From Phellopilus nigrolimitatus (lineage: Eukaryota; Basidiomycota; Agaricomycetes; Hymenochaetales; Hymenochaetaceae): 64,000 nucleotides of DNA. The stretch's first letter is position 1, and the number at the start of each line of letters is the position of its first letter. A model generated the notes under the pieces. The model saw only the letters and a program-made list of their open reading frames with translations. It made no database searches and was not told where the DNA came from. The position numbers and the translations under genes are program-made. This document shows, in pieces, positions 1 to 12,567 of this stretch. The stretch is taken from the NCBI GenBank assembly GCA_021029095.1, contig JAJOHG010000001.1, positions 930,001-994,000 of the forward strand, written 5' to 3'.

Positions 1-2370
1 TGATTGAATTTCTGCTAAACAAAAAATCCGGTAACTGGTGCTTTTGATATGAAACAAAAACAACAATAAAACTTGCCTATACTCTGAAAACGAGAAAAAG
101 AAATGGAATGCCAAGTGTTAGGGTTATTCCGACACTAGATTCAGCACAAATCGGACAGATAATCCAGAGCATCATTGCGTAGAGCCTGATAAAGCACTAA
201 GTAGCGTCCGGAGCAAAAGGACCGTGACTCGGTATACTTTCCCTACGACATTGAATTGACTTCGTGAGTATCGTGGCGGACTTGCCGCGAGTGCGATCCG
301 CTTCAGACGGTCCAGCACGCATGCGTTTGTGTCGGTGGGTGGTATTAAGGATTTCCCAATCTTCGGCGAGCTACGGTGCACTGACATAGAGCGGAAGGGC
401 ACGGAACAATCAAACCTATCTCTTCCAGAGATAAGAAACTCCTCGTGTAGATTTGCAGACATGACATACCTGAAACCGTTGTATGGGTCACGACAAACGT
501 ATCATGGATTCACGACGACACGTCCCTAGAACCGGAAAAGGTATCTCCATTACCAGAAATAGCAGGTTTATAAAATCAATCACAACAAAAAGAGCTGCGG
601 AGGGTACATGGCTCGCAGGGAAGGGAAATAGCCTTATCTAATTATTCCCAGCTATAATGTGAGGCTGGATTACAAGGTCTTTGAGTAAGTGACAGTTTAG
701 GTCTTGGACAGAGCTCACCGAAGTGACGAAGAACAGTTGACAGAATCGCCGATCGTTGAGGCGTTTTTGTTGCTTAATTTACGTAAGTTATCACCGAAGA
801 AGACTGATTGCAGTGTTGACATTGAGATAATCTGTCTGCAAAGATGGAAAAACCTGAAGGTCAAGTCAGGCCCGATTCATTCGGGCATTCCGATTGTTGA
901 GGTCTAAGGCAAATGCCGGTGGACCATCGGCTTATTCGACTTTTTGATCCACGTTTCCCGAAACTGAGGATTTCCCAACGAGCGCACGAACCGAAGAAGG
1001 CTGAGACTGTGGTCTAGAGTGCTGGAAAGCGTCTACGAGCCCGCATGATCGCTTCCTGGTTTCTGATGCTCCACTCCGTGTGTATGTACCTCCAGTCGCG
1101 CAGTGCCAGAGACACCAAAAGGACTTTACCCGCTGTTGTCCAGAACTACGGCGGCCAGAACAAAGGACAAATGGGCCATGGTTGCCCTATAATTTGGCTA
1201 GATTGTACGTTCTCGTCTTCCGTTTCGACCTCTTCATTTCCGATGTCTTCGCTCCAAATTTTGCATCCTAAGCATTCTCGTCCGTGACCACGCATCGTGC
1301 TGCCCATAGCGCTTGTTTTCGCAAGCTTCACCGATATGGGCAGACTCTGCCAAATCGATGTCGAAGGTCGCCAACTGTATTGTCAACTTTAATTTCATCC
1401 TTGCGTTCCAACTCATTTGACATTTCTGTGCTCTGGATTTGTGGATAATCTTCGTTGTTGGAGCGGGCACGACGAAGACGGGCTCAAGCAGCGAAACACA
1501 CGCATCCTACTTCGGCATGTGCCCAGGAAAGGTAGAGAGTTCTTTGTTGGAAGTAGTGCACGCCAATCTAATCTCGTTTCGACCGAGCCTTCTCGGGCAT
1601 CTTTCAACGTAAAAGACACCGTATCGCAATTGAAAATGGCCGGCATATGAGTCCTCCTAGGCTTTTCCACCGCAGTCCCCGAACGTCAATCAAGTAATTG
1701 TAATCGAATTACTATATGTCCGCAGCGGAGTGGCTAGAAGATGTCTTGGAGACGATCTGACTCGGATTCGGACAAGCTCTGCATCTACTCGTTCTAGCTT
1801 ACTCCACGCACCCATTGCACCATCGCGTCTGGAAATCTACTCGTGTATCTGAGCCAAGCTTCGAATTTCAGTCCCAACGGATTCGACGGCCGCTCGTTCT
1901 CCCTGTATGCGACCGTTTGGCCCGGACAAACGCGGGAGCCGTTGGGGCGTAGGAGCTGCATTGTGTTCTTACCTGTCTTCTGCATAACTAAAGTCCGTGG
2001 TTTAAACTACGGGAGAAACTACGCGATCACCGACTCAATTCGCGCATTCGAAAAGCATACGCGGTCCTTTATATACATAGCTAGCAGACACTCGGCAGAA
2101 GTTACCATAGACAGCGACCTCACATTCTTCCTTCGATGAGCAAAAACTTCGGACAAAGCGAGTATATTATGAAGCGAGAAGGAAGAATAAAGCAAGTACG
2201 AGATAGATGATGCGAGAGTCACGAAAGCAAAGGCCAGATCCAATAGTCCCAAAAATCAATTCTACGAGAAGAGAATAAAACCAGCCTATAAACCGCAGTA
2301 AATAAAATGAGCGTAAATGTAATCTGTAGCCAAGTATGTAGCTGGAGGATTCGTCGGGACCAGACAATAT
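1..2370. other. gene-poor stretch, nothing recognised
   Basis: No reading frame here gives a protein I can place in a family. The longest open stretches on both strands (about 60-100 codons, e.g. around 1417-1650 plus and 1413-1670 minus) overlap each other, have mixed composition and lack recognisable motifs or convincing splice-linked continuations. I see no clear terminal inverted repeat, tRNA or microsatellite. It may be intergenic DNA or the remains of a decayed gene; the sequence alone does not decide. It lies downstream of the 3' end of the deacetylase gene. Confidence 0.4.
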
Positions 2371-4542
2371 TCAAAGAACAAACCGCCCATAGACGCCGAT
2401 CGCGCCGAAAAGAGCACCAGCTAAGCCAATAGCAAACGTGGGGAAGACCCCTGTAGGAAACACCGGAAGCACGCCACCATTAAAGGTGACAAAGCTGGAC
2501 GTCGCAGATGCGGCACCACTTGCAAACGAACCGCCCGTTCCGCCACCAGTCAGATTTGCCCCATTCGGCTATATGGTCCATCAATAGGTCATCACAGGGG
2601 ACATATATGGCCAAAACGTACCCCAATTGCCCGCGAGTCGTCAGTAAAAGAGCAGGTCTCGGAGGTACAGATACACTTATTGCCGATTGGGTCCCAGAAT
2701 GGTGTTGAGCAGTTCGTCGGAACTGTTATTACAGTATCGGCACCTTGTGATAGAAAGGTTCAATATAAAATTTTACTCACGTCGATAGCGGGGAGCAGAA
2801 CTCGACGACGCCTGGGGCGGATTCGGGTCACCTGGCGTTGGGGTCGTCTGAGGGCATCCGTACTAAACCGGATAACCAAGTGGAAGAAAATCAGCAGCCA
2901 AGAGAGCAATAAATATCAGCCTCCGTGATCAACGGTACAAGAAGTAAAAGTAAACCCGTACGCATGTGTAGAAGGGAAAATCGGGAAAGGCACAGTGATC
3001 AAGCTGACCGTTCTCATTCTGCGGGATCCCGTTGCAGATCTGCAACGACGAGTCGACAGAGGGAGACGAACATCTGAGGGCATCGATCGAACCGAGTTGA
3101 GAGACGGGGACTGGGTTGCGAACCCAAGCAAGAAGTTGTTCGTTGGACACGATCCAGACTAAATGAAATGCAATGAGGTATAGAAGATGATAATAATCAG
3201 AAAAACCAACCATTCTGTTGCTCCTGAGCCCAGTCCAAGAAAGCATTAATCATATTGATTGTGGATTGCGAGACAGCATTGCCAGGATAACTTTTCTGTG
3301 AAAGAAAAGGATGAGTCATGAAAAACTAGGGAGTGAAGTGAGTTGTCATTCACCGCGAGATGAATGGGATGAGTATAAAGACCAATGGGTTGACGGTTGC
3401 CGTTGTCTGATTTTAATTCGAGTAAGTACATAGTAGCTCTGCGTCTTCATGCGTGACTTGGGCAACTGACAGTGTGCAGTGAAGGTGTCTTTCATGTATG
3501 CCAGAGTTGCAGCTGAAAGGTGTTCGCTATCAGATAGATGTTCAGAAATGAAAATTAGATTACTCCATACCATCGTCTGGCTTGCTTCCACCATTGGGGT
3601 TGTCTCTAAAGATAATAATAACTTGAGATCGAAGCAGAAAATCTCAGATAGTGAAACTCACAACCAAGGGTCCATCAGATGCGGGCCAGCGACCCCCAGT
3701 TCGTCGAAGAACGCGTACATTGGGATCTCCCAAAACCCAGGTAACTTCGGTTCGCCCTTGCACATACCATTGCTTGATAAGCAGTTGTTTGCCATCCCAT
3801 TGTCGAGTGTGTACGGCCAGTACGCATCCGTACCGGTCTCGTTGACAGGAGTGGAGGCAGCCGAGCTTGAATCATAAGTGAAGCCAGCAGCAGCGAGAAG
3901 TTTCAGCGTGTCTCCACTGAATTCCAAGTAGGGTGCACGAAATCCGCTGATACTACTCAGCGGGATACCAGCGAGAGCGTTAAGAGCAATGAGGTTCCCG
4001 TTAATTTCATCTGCTGGGGGAGTACCGACATGTGTCATCCTGGAAACTCAAGGCGTCAGTCAAAGAGAACAAGGAAATTGGTTAATCAGCATACGTGTGA
4101 TCTGCAATTTCATTACCAGCAACAAACCAGTCGGTGACAAGCGTATAGTTGGTGTAGTTTAAGGACGTGAAATAGGTCATCTTTGGTGTGCAACCGTTGG
4201 GGTTCTTGCGTTGGGCCAAGAATTGGTTCACGGCATCAAGAGTGTATGATTGTATGGCATCATCGGCAGAGAAGACGACAAACATGGGCACATCTTTCTG
4301 TCGCAGTGATAAGGTAAAGTGTAAAGATTAAGAAATGCAGGCGACAAGAGTATGAAACTGACTGGATCTAAACCGCCTGGCGGGCTTGTGCTCGCGCACG
4401 CACAGTCTGGAAGCTTGCACTTACTGGCATCGCAGGAATAACCCGCTGCACTCGGACTGGAGGTCGGGCCTGTGATGCTACCGTCTTGCGCAGATGCGAG
4501 CAAGGGGACGAAAGCAAGGAAAGGGAGGAAAGATAAACGCAT
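2371..4542 (-). CDS. secreted chitin deacetylase-like protein (CE4 polysaccharide deacetylase), probably GPI-anchored
   Basis: Spliced minus-strand gene. It starts with a signal peptide (MRLSFLPFLAFVPLLASAQ) and a Cys-rich stretch with CKLPDCACAS. The NodB/CE4 motifs follow in order: VVFSADDA (motif 1, metal Asp pair, about 4290-4260), DHTMTH (motif 2, H-x3-H, formed across the intron at about 4093-4039) and GFRAPY (motif 3, about 3940). The segment VWIVSNEQLLAWVRNPVP lies near 3130. Family members remove acetyl groups from chitin or related wall glucosamine polymers using a His/His/Asp-bound metal. The last exon is Ser/Thr/Gly-rich and ends in a hydrophobic tail (LAGALFGAIGVYGRFVL, stop at 2371-2373), which suggests a GPI signal and therefore cell-wall or plasma-membrane attachment. 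Substrate is inferred from the family only; other CE4 activities are possible. Exon ends between 3250 and 2700 are approximate. Confidence 0.85.
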
Positions 4543-5144
4543 TACTCCTGGCGCCGACGCGAGGAGGGAAAGAAAATATTGGGAGAACGCGCAGCGGCGA
4601 AGCCAAAGAGAGGAAAGAAGGGAATGTGAGTTTAAAAGAGCGACGATGAATACTCAGTAGAGCGGCTGGCGGGGCGAATAGGCTCAAATAAAACAAGTAA
4701 AGCACGCCAACAGTAACTTAAGTAGCCGTAGACAGAGTTTCACGCGACTTGTCGGCTAACCAGCCCCGTCGTCGCGATGCGCGGCACGTCGAGCACGCTT
4801 CCCGACGCGTTCCCGACGCGTTCCCGACATAGCAGAGGGCGCGAGAGCACGTCGGGGGATGTGGTCGAAGAGAAGATGAGGATCGTCACTGCGCTTTTAA
4901 TATCCTGTGCCTCTCAGGCTCTTATTTTGGCTACCTCTATGCCTTTCCCACTCGGCTTCTTCTCGGCTCAGTGCCGAAGGATATCCAAATGCAGATTAAA
5001 GCCGAGGCGTGCCGATGAGGGCCGGCTTGCCATTCGGTCCGTTCATTTCCGTTCACTGCTCACGTTCGTCCAAACTCTCGCTGCTCAACGCCGCCGCCGT
5101 CCTGCTCGTCGTCGACGCGTCGCTGTTCGTCGTCGACGTCGCCC
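4543..5144. other. divergent intergenic region
   Basis: About 600 bases between the deacetylase start (minus) and the next plus-strand start. They presumably hold both promoters and 5' leaders. A pyrimidine/CG-rich stretch lies at about 5080-5140, just before the plus-strand ATG. A frame open on the plus strand at 4777-5148 is rich in Arg and looks like a by-product of this composition. No clear TATA box or other element stands out. Confidence 0.4.
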
Positions 5145-5147
5145 ATG

Positions 5148-7184
5148 ATGGCCGACGTCCAAGTTAAGCGCAAGGTACACTCATATTCCACACAAAGAAT
5201 GCACTTGATCTCAGTACTCGCTCCAGGTCGCTGTGTCTGCAAGGGTCAACTATGCAGCTCGTGAGCATCCCAGCCGCTCGTCCTCTCCCACCAAGCTTGT
5301 TCGTTCTCCGTCCCCATCCAAACGCGCCCCAACTCCAACCAGACGCGTTTCAACTCAGACGACATCAACCACTACCGCCCCGCCCCGTTTACGCGCAAAG
5401 GTCAACAGCAGCGCTAATTTGCCGACTGGTAGAAAACCAGCTGGTAGCCTGACTCCCGGCTATGGTAGCGGGACGTCCACGCCCCGTGCACCCTCTCCGG
5501 TCAAGCAGCTCGACTCGATACATGGAAGACTGTCTCCTAAACCGAGTCCCGACACGCTATCGCGTATGCGGTCGAGGATAACTGTGAATGCTACCGCAGT
5601 GTCGGCGCCGAATTCACCGCGAGTCGACCAGCCAGCGCAACCAACGCTACCCGCAGCCATTTCTGACTCAGCATTAATGAAGCCTATCACTCCCCGAGTT
5701 CGTCATGCCAGCATCTCATCCATGTCGCAGATATCTTCGGCCTCGTCGGCTCGGGCGGGCAATAAGCTTTCTCCGACCCCGTCAGTCGCTTCATGCTCGC
5801 AGGACTCAGACTCGCAGTCGAACCCATCCATCTTGCGTATTAAAGCGAAAGTGACGGGTTTGGCAAAGAACAAGCCACCTGCTGCACCTACACCGACATC
5901 CCCGGCGCCTCTTCCACTCCAAATCCCTTCTGTCGCTAGCCCACCAAGCATGGCGTCACCAAACCAGTTAAGACAGCGCCTCGGACGGACATCCTCCGTT
6001 TCTTCATTGTCCTCTAAAGAGGTACAATTTTACCCTATTACAACAGCAGCACCGGCCGCTAATGTTCACCGATTCGCCACCGTCCGCACGTCTTCTGGCT
6101 CATATCGTCCGCCCCAATCTTTTCCGTCGCCACTGCATTCTGAGCAAAAGCCTTTGCATGCACACGTGGACCCAGCCCTAGTCCCTCTCCCTCCCCTGTC
6201 TCCGCCGAGTTCCACTGTCTCGTTTTCTTCGCGTTCTTCTGCGTCCCGCTCGTCCGTGTCATCGGCTAATCAAGGCACAGCTCCGACCTTTAGTCTCAAT
6301 GTCAATGGCCCAAACGACGAACCCGTTGATTCTGGTCCGACCAACGGTCAAAACACACGTATAAACAAACGGCGCCCCAGTTCGATAGTAATTCATGATG
6401 TGGCACATACCGGTGAGGCGCATGCTGATCTGAGCTCTGAGGAGAACAGCGACGAAGCGGACGAAGAGCGCACTATAAGAGCGGAGGCTAAGTCTAATAG
6501 AAAGGTATGTGCGATCTACAGTGCATGTTGTTGCTGAGTTTTGACTTCGGAATGAATGAACAGATTGCTGATCTAGAGATCACGAATAAGTCCTTGCTCG
6601 CGATCAACATACAGCTCGAAGCCAACAAGCACAAGCAAGCGAAGGAAATCCGTGAATTGCGCCGAAAGCTGCGAGAATCGCGGCTTGTCCTCCCTCCACA
6701 CGCTTATCATGAGCTGAAATCGTCGAACGGTGTCGAGGACTTCCGCAACGATGACGAAGAAGAGGACGAAGAGGAGAACTCAGAAGCGAATGCGTCTGCA
6801 GAGGCCATCCAGATAGGGAAGGACGACGAGCTATTTAATCGCGTGCGCGGCATGATCGACAGCCTTCTCGAGTCGGGAAGACAGGCAATAGAGTCAAAGG
6901 TGGAGGACTTCGCACCGCCGAGAGGTGCAGCGAAGGTCCTGCACGAGGAAGAAGCGCGCTCCTGGCGGAACGGACGGCGCTGGAGCGAGTCAGGGATGCG
7001 CACTCCTGCAGATGACGACGGTGCTGGGGATGACACATTTGACGAGACGTTCGTCACAGCGGACTCGGGGGACGAGGCTCTTGATTCACGGTCTCGCAGG
7101 CAAAGTGCGGTGAAGAAGATCGAGAATGGTCTGAGGATAAAAGGGGAGGTACAAGGGACGAGTAAGGATTTGACATCCGTATGA
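5148..7184 (+). CDS. Ser/Pro-rich disordered protein with a C-terminal coiled coil, function unknown
   Basis: Three exons fit cleanly: 5148-5174, 5227-6504 and 6564-7184, with GT-AG introns of 52 and 59 bases, giving about 641 residues. An ATG one codon upstream (5145) would work equally well. Residues up to about 400 are low complexity (Ser, Pro, Thr, Ala), with SP/TP sites such as RSSSPTK and RSPSPSKRAP, so probably disordered and a likely kinase target. The third exon opens with a heptad-like helix (IADLEITNKSLLAINIQLEA, then KEIRELRRKLRE), predicted coiled coil. A strongly acidic run (DDEEEDEEEN) and a mixed-charge tail follow. The layout resembles cytoskeleton- or scaffold-associated proteins, but I do not recognise a family and propose no function. 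It is convergent with the myosin gene. Confidence 0.75.
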
Positions 7185-7548
7185 TGTCTACTTTGCCGTG
7201 GTGTTTTTCTTATGTTCGTCGCTTTGCTTTTCTTGACGCCTTAAAGGCCACTGTCGCTCGCTCTCTTTATGTTTTCATATGTGTCCTTTCCTTTCTGTAC
7301 ATACTCTACTAGAACGCATACGTACCCTCGGAATCCTGTATCTCATCACCTAGTCATTCCTCACTGCATTTCCTTACCATTATCATCATCGTTCTCCCCC
7401 ATGCATAATTAATGATCACGTTGCTCACGATTTCACGCATGTTGTCCATCTACGTTATGCCTGTGCTCGTTAATCTCACAACATAACTTGATCTACATCC
7501 ATGCAACAAATTTGATTTATCTACAAAGAAAACTAAACAATCCGTCTT
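7185..7548. other. convergent 3' intergenic region
   Basis: 364 bases between two converging stop codons. The stretch is T-rich on the plus strand, as expected for overlapping 3' untranslated regions. I see no gene. Confidence 0.5.
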
Positions 7549-10500
7549 TTAGTCGTCATCAGCCATGCGCTGCGCCCTCCTCGCAAGCTTGAATAGACAT
7601 GGAATCAGTCACTGCGAAAAAAGCGAACGAAAAAGTACCACATACAGCTGCGGCAAGATCTAATTGGCCAGGAGCCCCCCCAGAAGGCTTCGCCCCTCCA
7701 CCTCCAGGGCGAGAAGGTATAGTTGGTGCGCTCGAAACCGGTCTCGGTGCGGTCGGGACAGGTGGCTTGCCAGGTTTAGCTGGTACCTTTGGCTTTGAAC
7801 CAATGGGTGGAGGAGCAGGCTTAGGTTTGGCAGCCACGGGCGGAGGCGGCTTGTTTGCCAACGAGCTGCCTGGACGGGAGCTCACTGGACTGGATTCATT
7901 CGACACGTCGGACACGGGAGTCTTCTTCCATGGCGTTGGAGAGCCATTCGACGGTCCCATCCCGGGGAAGACAGAAACAGGCTTTGCACTTACGTCGGCC
8001 ACGACAGACTTAACGGCGATCTTGGGCGCTGCTGCAGGTGTCGATTTCGTCGCCGTCTGCGCAGGTGTAGGCGCAGGAGGAGGTCTGCGATTCGCTGGAG
8101 GAGGCGGCGGAGGGGCAGAGGTAGCCGCAGGCTTTGGAGGAACGAGTTCGAGATAGTTGCTCGGCGCCCAGCCTTCTACACCATCTTTTTTCACTAACCA
8201 CCAGCCATTGTCGTCCATCTCCAGAAGCTCGACGAGATCTTCCTTCGATAAGGACATCTCACCTTCTTGACCTTGAAACGCGAACTTGGACTTGTACATA
8301 GGCACTTCCGGTTCTGGGGGTGGAGGCGGAGCAGCTGGCCTTCCGGGTGGCGGAGGAGGCGGGGGTGGCGCCGGCGGTCCGCTAGAGGAGTTTTTCACCA
8401 CTGGCGCTGGCGGCGGTTTAGGAGCCGCAGGGGGCGATGAAGCTGCTGATGTTGTACTGAAGGAAGGCGGAGCAGCAGCAGCTTTTCCAGGAAGTGCTCG
8501 AGGAGCTGGCCTTGGCCTTGAAGCCGTCTTCGGTTTCTGAATTGAATATTAGAGAAGCTTCTCTGATGAGAAAAGAAAATAGACACACGTCAGGTCCCCC
8601 TTTTCTCAAAAGTTTGCCTTGAGTGATTGGCCGAACAACCCCTGCCTTTCGCTTTGCTGCCGGCCGAGATTGACTGCTCGCAGGTTCGCCAGTCGGAACA
8701 TGGACAGCATGACTCTTGTACAAGTCATCTCGGGGGACTGTTTCATCCCTGATGAACTTGATCTGAGCACGTTTATCCTTCTTCTTAGCATAGTCGATGC
8801 TAAATCGAACTATAAGCACGTCGCTCATGTGTTGAAATAAGAGTGATACACACGTTGGGCCGACAAGAAGGTTGATACTAGCTTGAGTCAACTGAAGTAA
8901 ATGAGTGGCCAGCTCCGTCTTGAAGACGCAACTGAACACTGGATCCCCTTCTTCAGAAATAGTGCAGTTCAAGGCCTGAGATACAGCTGAGCGTTTTCAC
9001 GAGAACAAATAATAAATTGACGCACCACCCAGTCGTCCCTCAGGCTTGACATTGCGATGCTCTTGATTGTGATTAAAGGTATCTTGCGCTCCAAACTTGT
9101 AATCGTCTGTCCATCCTTGGCGGTAGTAATCAAGATATAGACAGCTTTACTGGTCTAGACACCCAATCACAAATTAACTTACGTTCACAAACTGAAGAAG
9201 AAGAAAAGGCTCGCCATCACAAGAAAGCGAGGGCTTGGTTTGCTGGAGCGGCCAAACTTTGAGACCAATAATTGGATGCGGGAGCTGAATTTTACGGGTT
9301 CCGCTGAAGAGACATCAGTCAAAACATAGTCAACCCAACAAGGGTCAGCTTACTGCCGGTGCCACAAACATCACGCAATTCCTCGCCCAGAGCACTATTC
9401 CCATTAACGTCTAGATAATCCCCCATAAAACGCCGATAACTGAGTAGACTGAAGCGCCTGCGCTCCTTCCGCCCAGCTAGAATCTGGTGACCGTAATCCC
9501 GCACTTGAGAGTACACGATACTTTCCTTGTTGTTCTTCCAGAATCGCTGGATGCGCATTGCACATTCCATTCTGTAGCGTTGATAATTTCTCCACGCTCG
9601 TTGGATCCGTCCAGCCATGTTATGCCAGTAACGGTCACGCATTGTTTCCAGTGCGAAAAGCTGGATTAACAGTATAATTTTAGTTCATTCAACGTCGAAA
9701 GAAAACAAAACTTACTGTCTCCGGGTTTTTTATGAATGCCTTCGAAACGCCCATCTGCCATTCGTCTTTCGCAATACCGGTGTCGTTGAGAATGCGTTCA
9801 CACCCAGACCGGGTATCTCCTTGCCATATGTAATCTCCAGCATACGAGGTCGCAGGCGACAAGAGGAAGAAGCGTTCAACAACCTTCTCGAAAGTGTTGC
9901 GGTAAGCGAAACCAGCACGGCGAACACGAATATTTTCCTGAAGGCCAAGATACTTGATTTGATGTAGGACAGCCTTTATATCGTACTCCGAAGAGCTTCG
10001 GTTCTGGTTGGGTTTGATTGTTCGGATATATGACGGTTGAGCACGCATGAGATTCTCCACAAGCGCGCCGGCGGATTGCTAGTCAAGTGCAAGCAGTCAG
10101 GCCTTTTTTTTCAATTAGCCAAAAAGACAGCAGTACCTTGATTCTGTCACCTGCAGTCGGTGGTCTCTTCTTACTGTTTGGATCAGGGCGATCGGGGAAC
10201 AGTGTCTGCAAGAACTGATTGCCGCTTCCAGCAACAAGGTCTAATATGTCTTTGACCAAAGCATCCTTGTTCTTGTCCGTCATACCAGATATAGTATACA
10301 TCACGTCTCCCGCGTAATGCTTCACAAGAAACTGGGATCCGCGCGAGTCGAAGTGAGGGTTCGACGAAAGCGCAGAGAGACGCTGTACGAAACTATTATC
10401 TGCAGCTGCAGGGTCTGCGTGCGCAGTTGCACAAGCGTCGTTGAGAGCAGCAAATATGCCCGGAGGCCTGCGCTCTTCGATGAGATCGCATACGATCTTG

Positions 10501-12331
10501 TTATTGAAATACTTGATTGGCGACCACTTGATCTGCTCTCGAACGTACTCTTCTTGTTCGGTCTTCAAAGTCAGTTCGATAAAGATCTGCTGCAATTTCT
10601 CGTTGACATAATTAATGCAAAGTTGCTCAAATGAATTGTCCTGGAAGAGATAGAAATTAAGAGCGAGTTTCGAAAACAATACTATACTGACCTCGAAGAT
10701 TTCAAAACCAAAAATATCCTAGACGCTTCGTCAGTAATCGATTAGTAGTCAAGAGCCGTAGGAGATGAACGCACAAGGATTCCAATTAACTGAGCAGTTG
10801 CGGATTGAGGCTTCATCGAAATGTTAATTCGTGAGACGATCCACTCGAAAAGGTTGTTATAGATGGCCTTTGCGAGCGCATCTCTCCCAGAGTTTGCTTG
10901 AGCTGGGTTTAGAGGTACGTCATAAACAGAGCCCCGCCGACCACCTCTCTGCGTCTCCATGACTTTTATAGTCAGGACTTTCTCAACCAAAGCCGATTCA
11001 GTCTCCATGAGGTATGCGACAAAGTCGACGACGCTTGTGTCAGCTATCTGAGAGTTTCCATCATCCTTCTCGGTAAATTGTACATTTCCCAACCAGAGAA
11101 TAATGGCCAGCATGCGGAAGATTTCAGACTGCTCATGATCGCTCAGCCCGATGACTTGCATGGCTTTCTTTTATTGGCTATGTCAGTTGTTTCGAAAGAC
11201 AAAAATTTCGAATAACTCACTATAGTGTCACTAAAATCCTTAACATCGTCGATGTCCTGGACATCAAGACAACCACTTCGACTGGTATAAGCATATGCAT
11301 CTGGACCCTGCAGTCCAAACAGTTCTGCAAAGCTGTGAGCAAGGCGTTTGCTTTTTCAGATTCGAGACTCTACTTACCTCGTTGCTCTGGAGATGCGGCC
11401 TTCGTGAACTGGTAGAAAATGTGGAAGTCGCGCTCATTGTCAATCTGACCAACAACGCGACCTTTTTCCAGCAAATAGTTGGTGATCTGAGCGCCAACAG
11501 GTTCACCGCGATCGTTGAACATGATTTCTAAATATTTTCCCTACGTCTACGTCAGCCTTTGGTTCAATCGCACTATTTATGAACTCACATGTCGACTTGA
11601 GTTATTGTTTCGCAAAGTTTTAGCGCACCCGAAACTTTCTAGCAGCGGGTTTGTAGCAAGAACCATTTCTTTAATCTGTTGAATACTGCTATCTTCTCCT
11701 CCAGATACGGCAGCGATATATTGCATGATGCGTTTGGCTGCCTCGGTCTTCCCTGCTCCAGACTCGCCTGAAATAATAACGCATTGATTCTCACGGTATG
11801 CGTTCATGTTGTAGTATGCCGACTCTGCGATACTATAGACATGTGGTGGCATTTCAAGTCTGTTCTTTCCCTTGTAACTTTGGAGGACAGAATCGACATA
11901 TATGCCCAAGTCTACGCGCACGCGTTACTAAATCGGCGATTAAGTGTGAGCATACAGGCAGCGCACCTCTGAAGGGATTGACAGATATTAAGACTGAGCC
12001 AATATAATTGTAGATTTCGCCATTCTTCCACCTCTTCTCCAAGTTCTCGTTGATGCTCTCATTGCTAATCTTCGTGAGCAGAGTCATATCAGAGACGCCG
12101 ACTTGCTTCTTCTTGAATCCTTCTTTCCAATCCGCCTGCCAGTAATTTAGCAACCATGCTGCTTTATTCCACGAGCACAAGGTACCTTCGCAAACTTTGT
12201 CGTGCCTGTTGACGCTGCACCCTTCTTAGGCGCAGCGGCAGTCTTCTTGCCTGCCTTCTTCGAGGGAGCCTGCATTCAATCACGCGCTGTCAGAGGCCTT
12301 TTTCGCGTGAGATATGTGAGCCACACACCAT
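7549..12331 (-). CDS. MYO1: class I myosin with SH3 tail
   Basis: Long spliced minus-strand gene. The motor domain has the P-loop [13 protein letters not shown] (about 11790-11740), switch I NNNSSR (about 11610) and the start [20 protein letters not shown]. One or two IQ motifs follow ([22 protein letters not shown], about 9610-9530), then a TH1 membrane-binding tail, a Pro-rich segment, an SH3 domain ([20 protein letters not shown], then [20 protein letters not shown], about 8300-8140) and another Pro-rich stretch. This is the layout of fungal Myo1/Myo3/Myo5, which drive actin assembly at endocytic sites. The last intron (about 7646-7587) joins DLAAA to [12 protein letters not shown] and the stop at 7549-7551. 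The preferred start is an ATG at 12331-12329 followed immediately by a GT intron, giving [10 protein letters not shown]; the alternative is ATG at 12275 (MQAPSKK). The acidic end is short and has no terminal Trp. Confidence 0.95.
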
Positions 12332-12567
12332 GATGCTCTGCGACGCGCGCCCTGTTGTATAATCGCGTCCTCCCGGTGAAAGCAAGTGACAAAGCGGATA
12401 ACGAGATGAGCACTTATGTGTCGTTGCACGTTAACGGTTAATCGACTAGTTACTAGCTGACCAAAAAGGAAATGAAGCGGTGCACGCGCCGACTCAGCCG
12501 CGACTTGCGTGAATCCGGATTCATGAATTTCAAATCCAAAAGTATGATATACATGTTTATATTTTCT

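Noticed and set aside
1045..1670. Overlapping frames on both strands considered as a decayed gene
   Set aside because: No motif or homology signal could be read, and no consistent set of frames on one strand; left as unassigned sequence.
4777..5148. Plus-strand frame of 123 codons before the disordered-protein gene
   Set aside because: Arg-rich product of a C/G-rich leader; the downstream gene starts in a different frame with a well-supported splice.
7599..8540. Gly-rich plus-strand frames (185 and 84 codons) opposite the myosin tail
   Set aside because: They are the antisense of Pro-rich myosin sequence (CCN codons read as GGN); the minus-strand SH3 domain is unmistakable.
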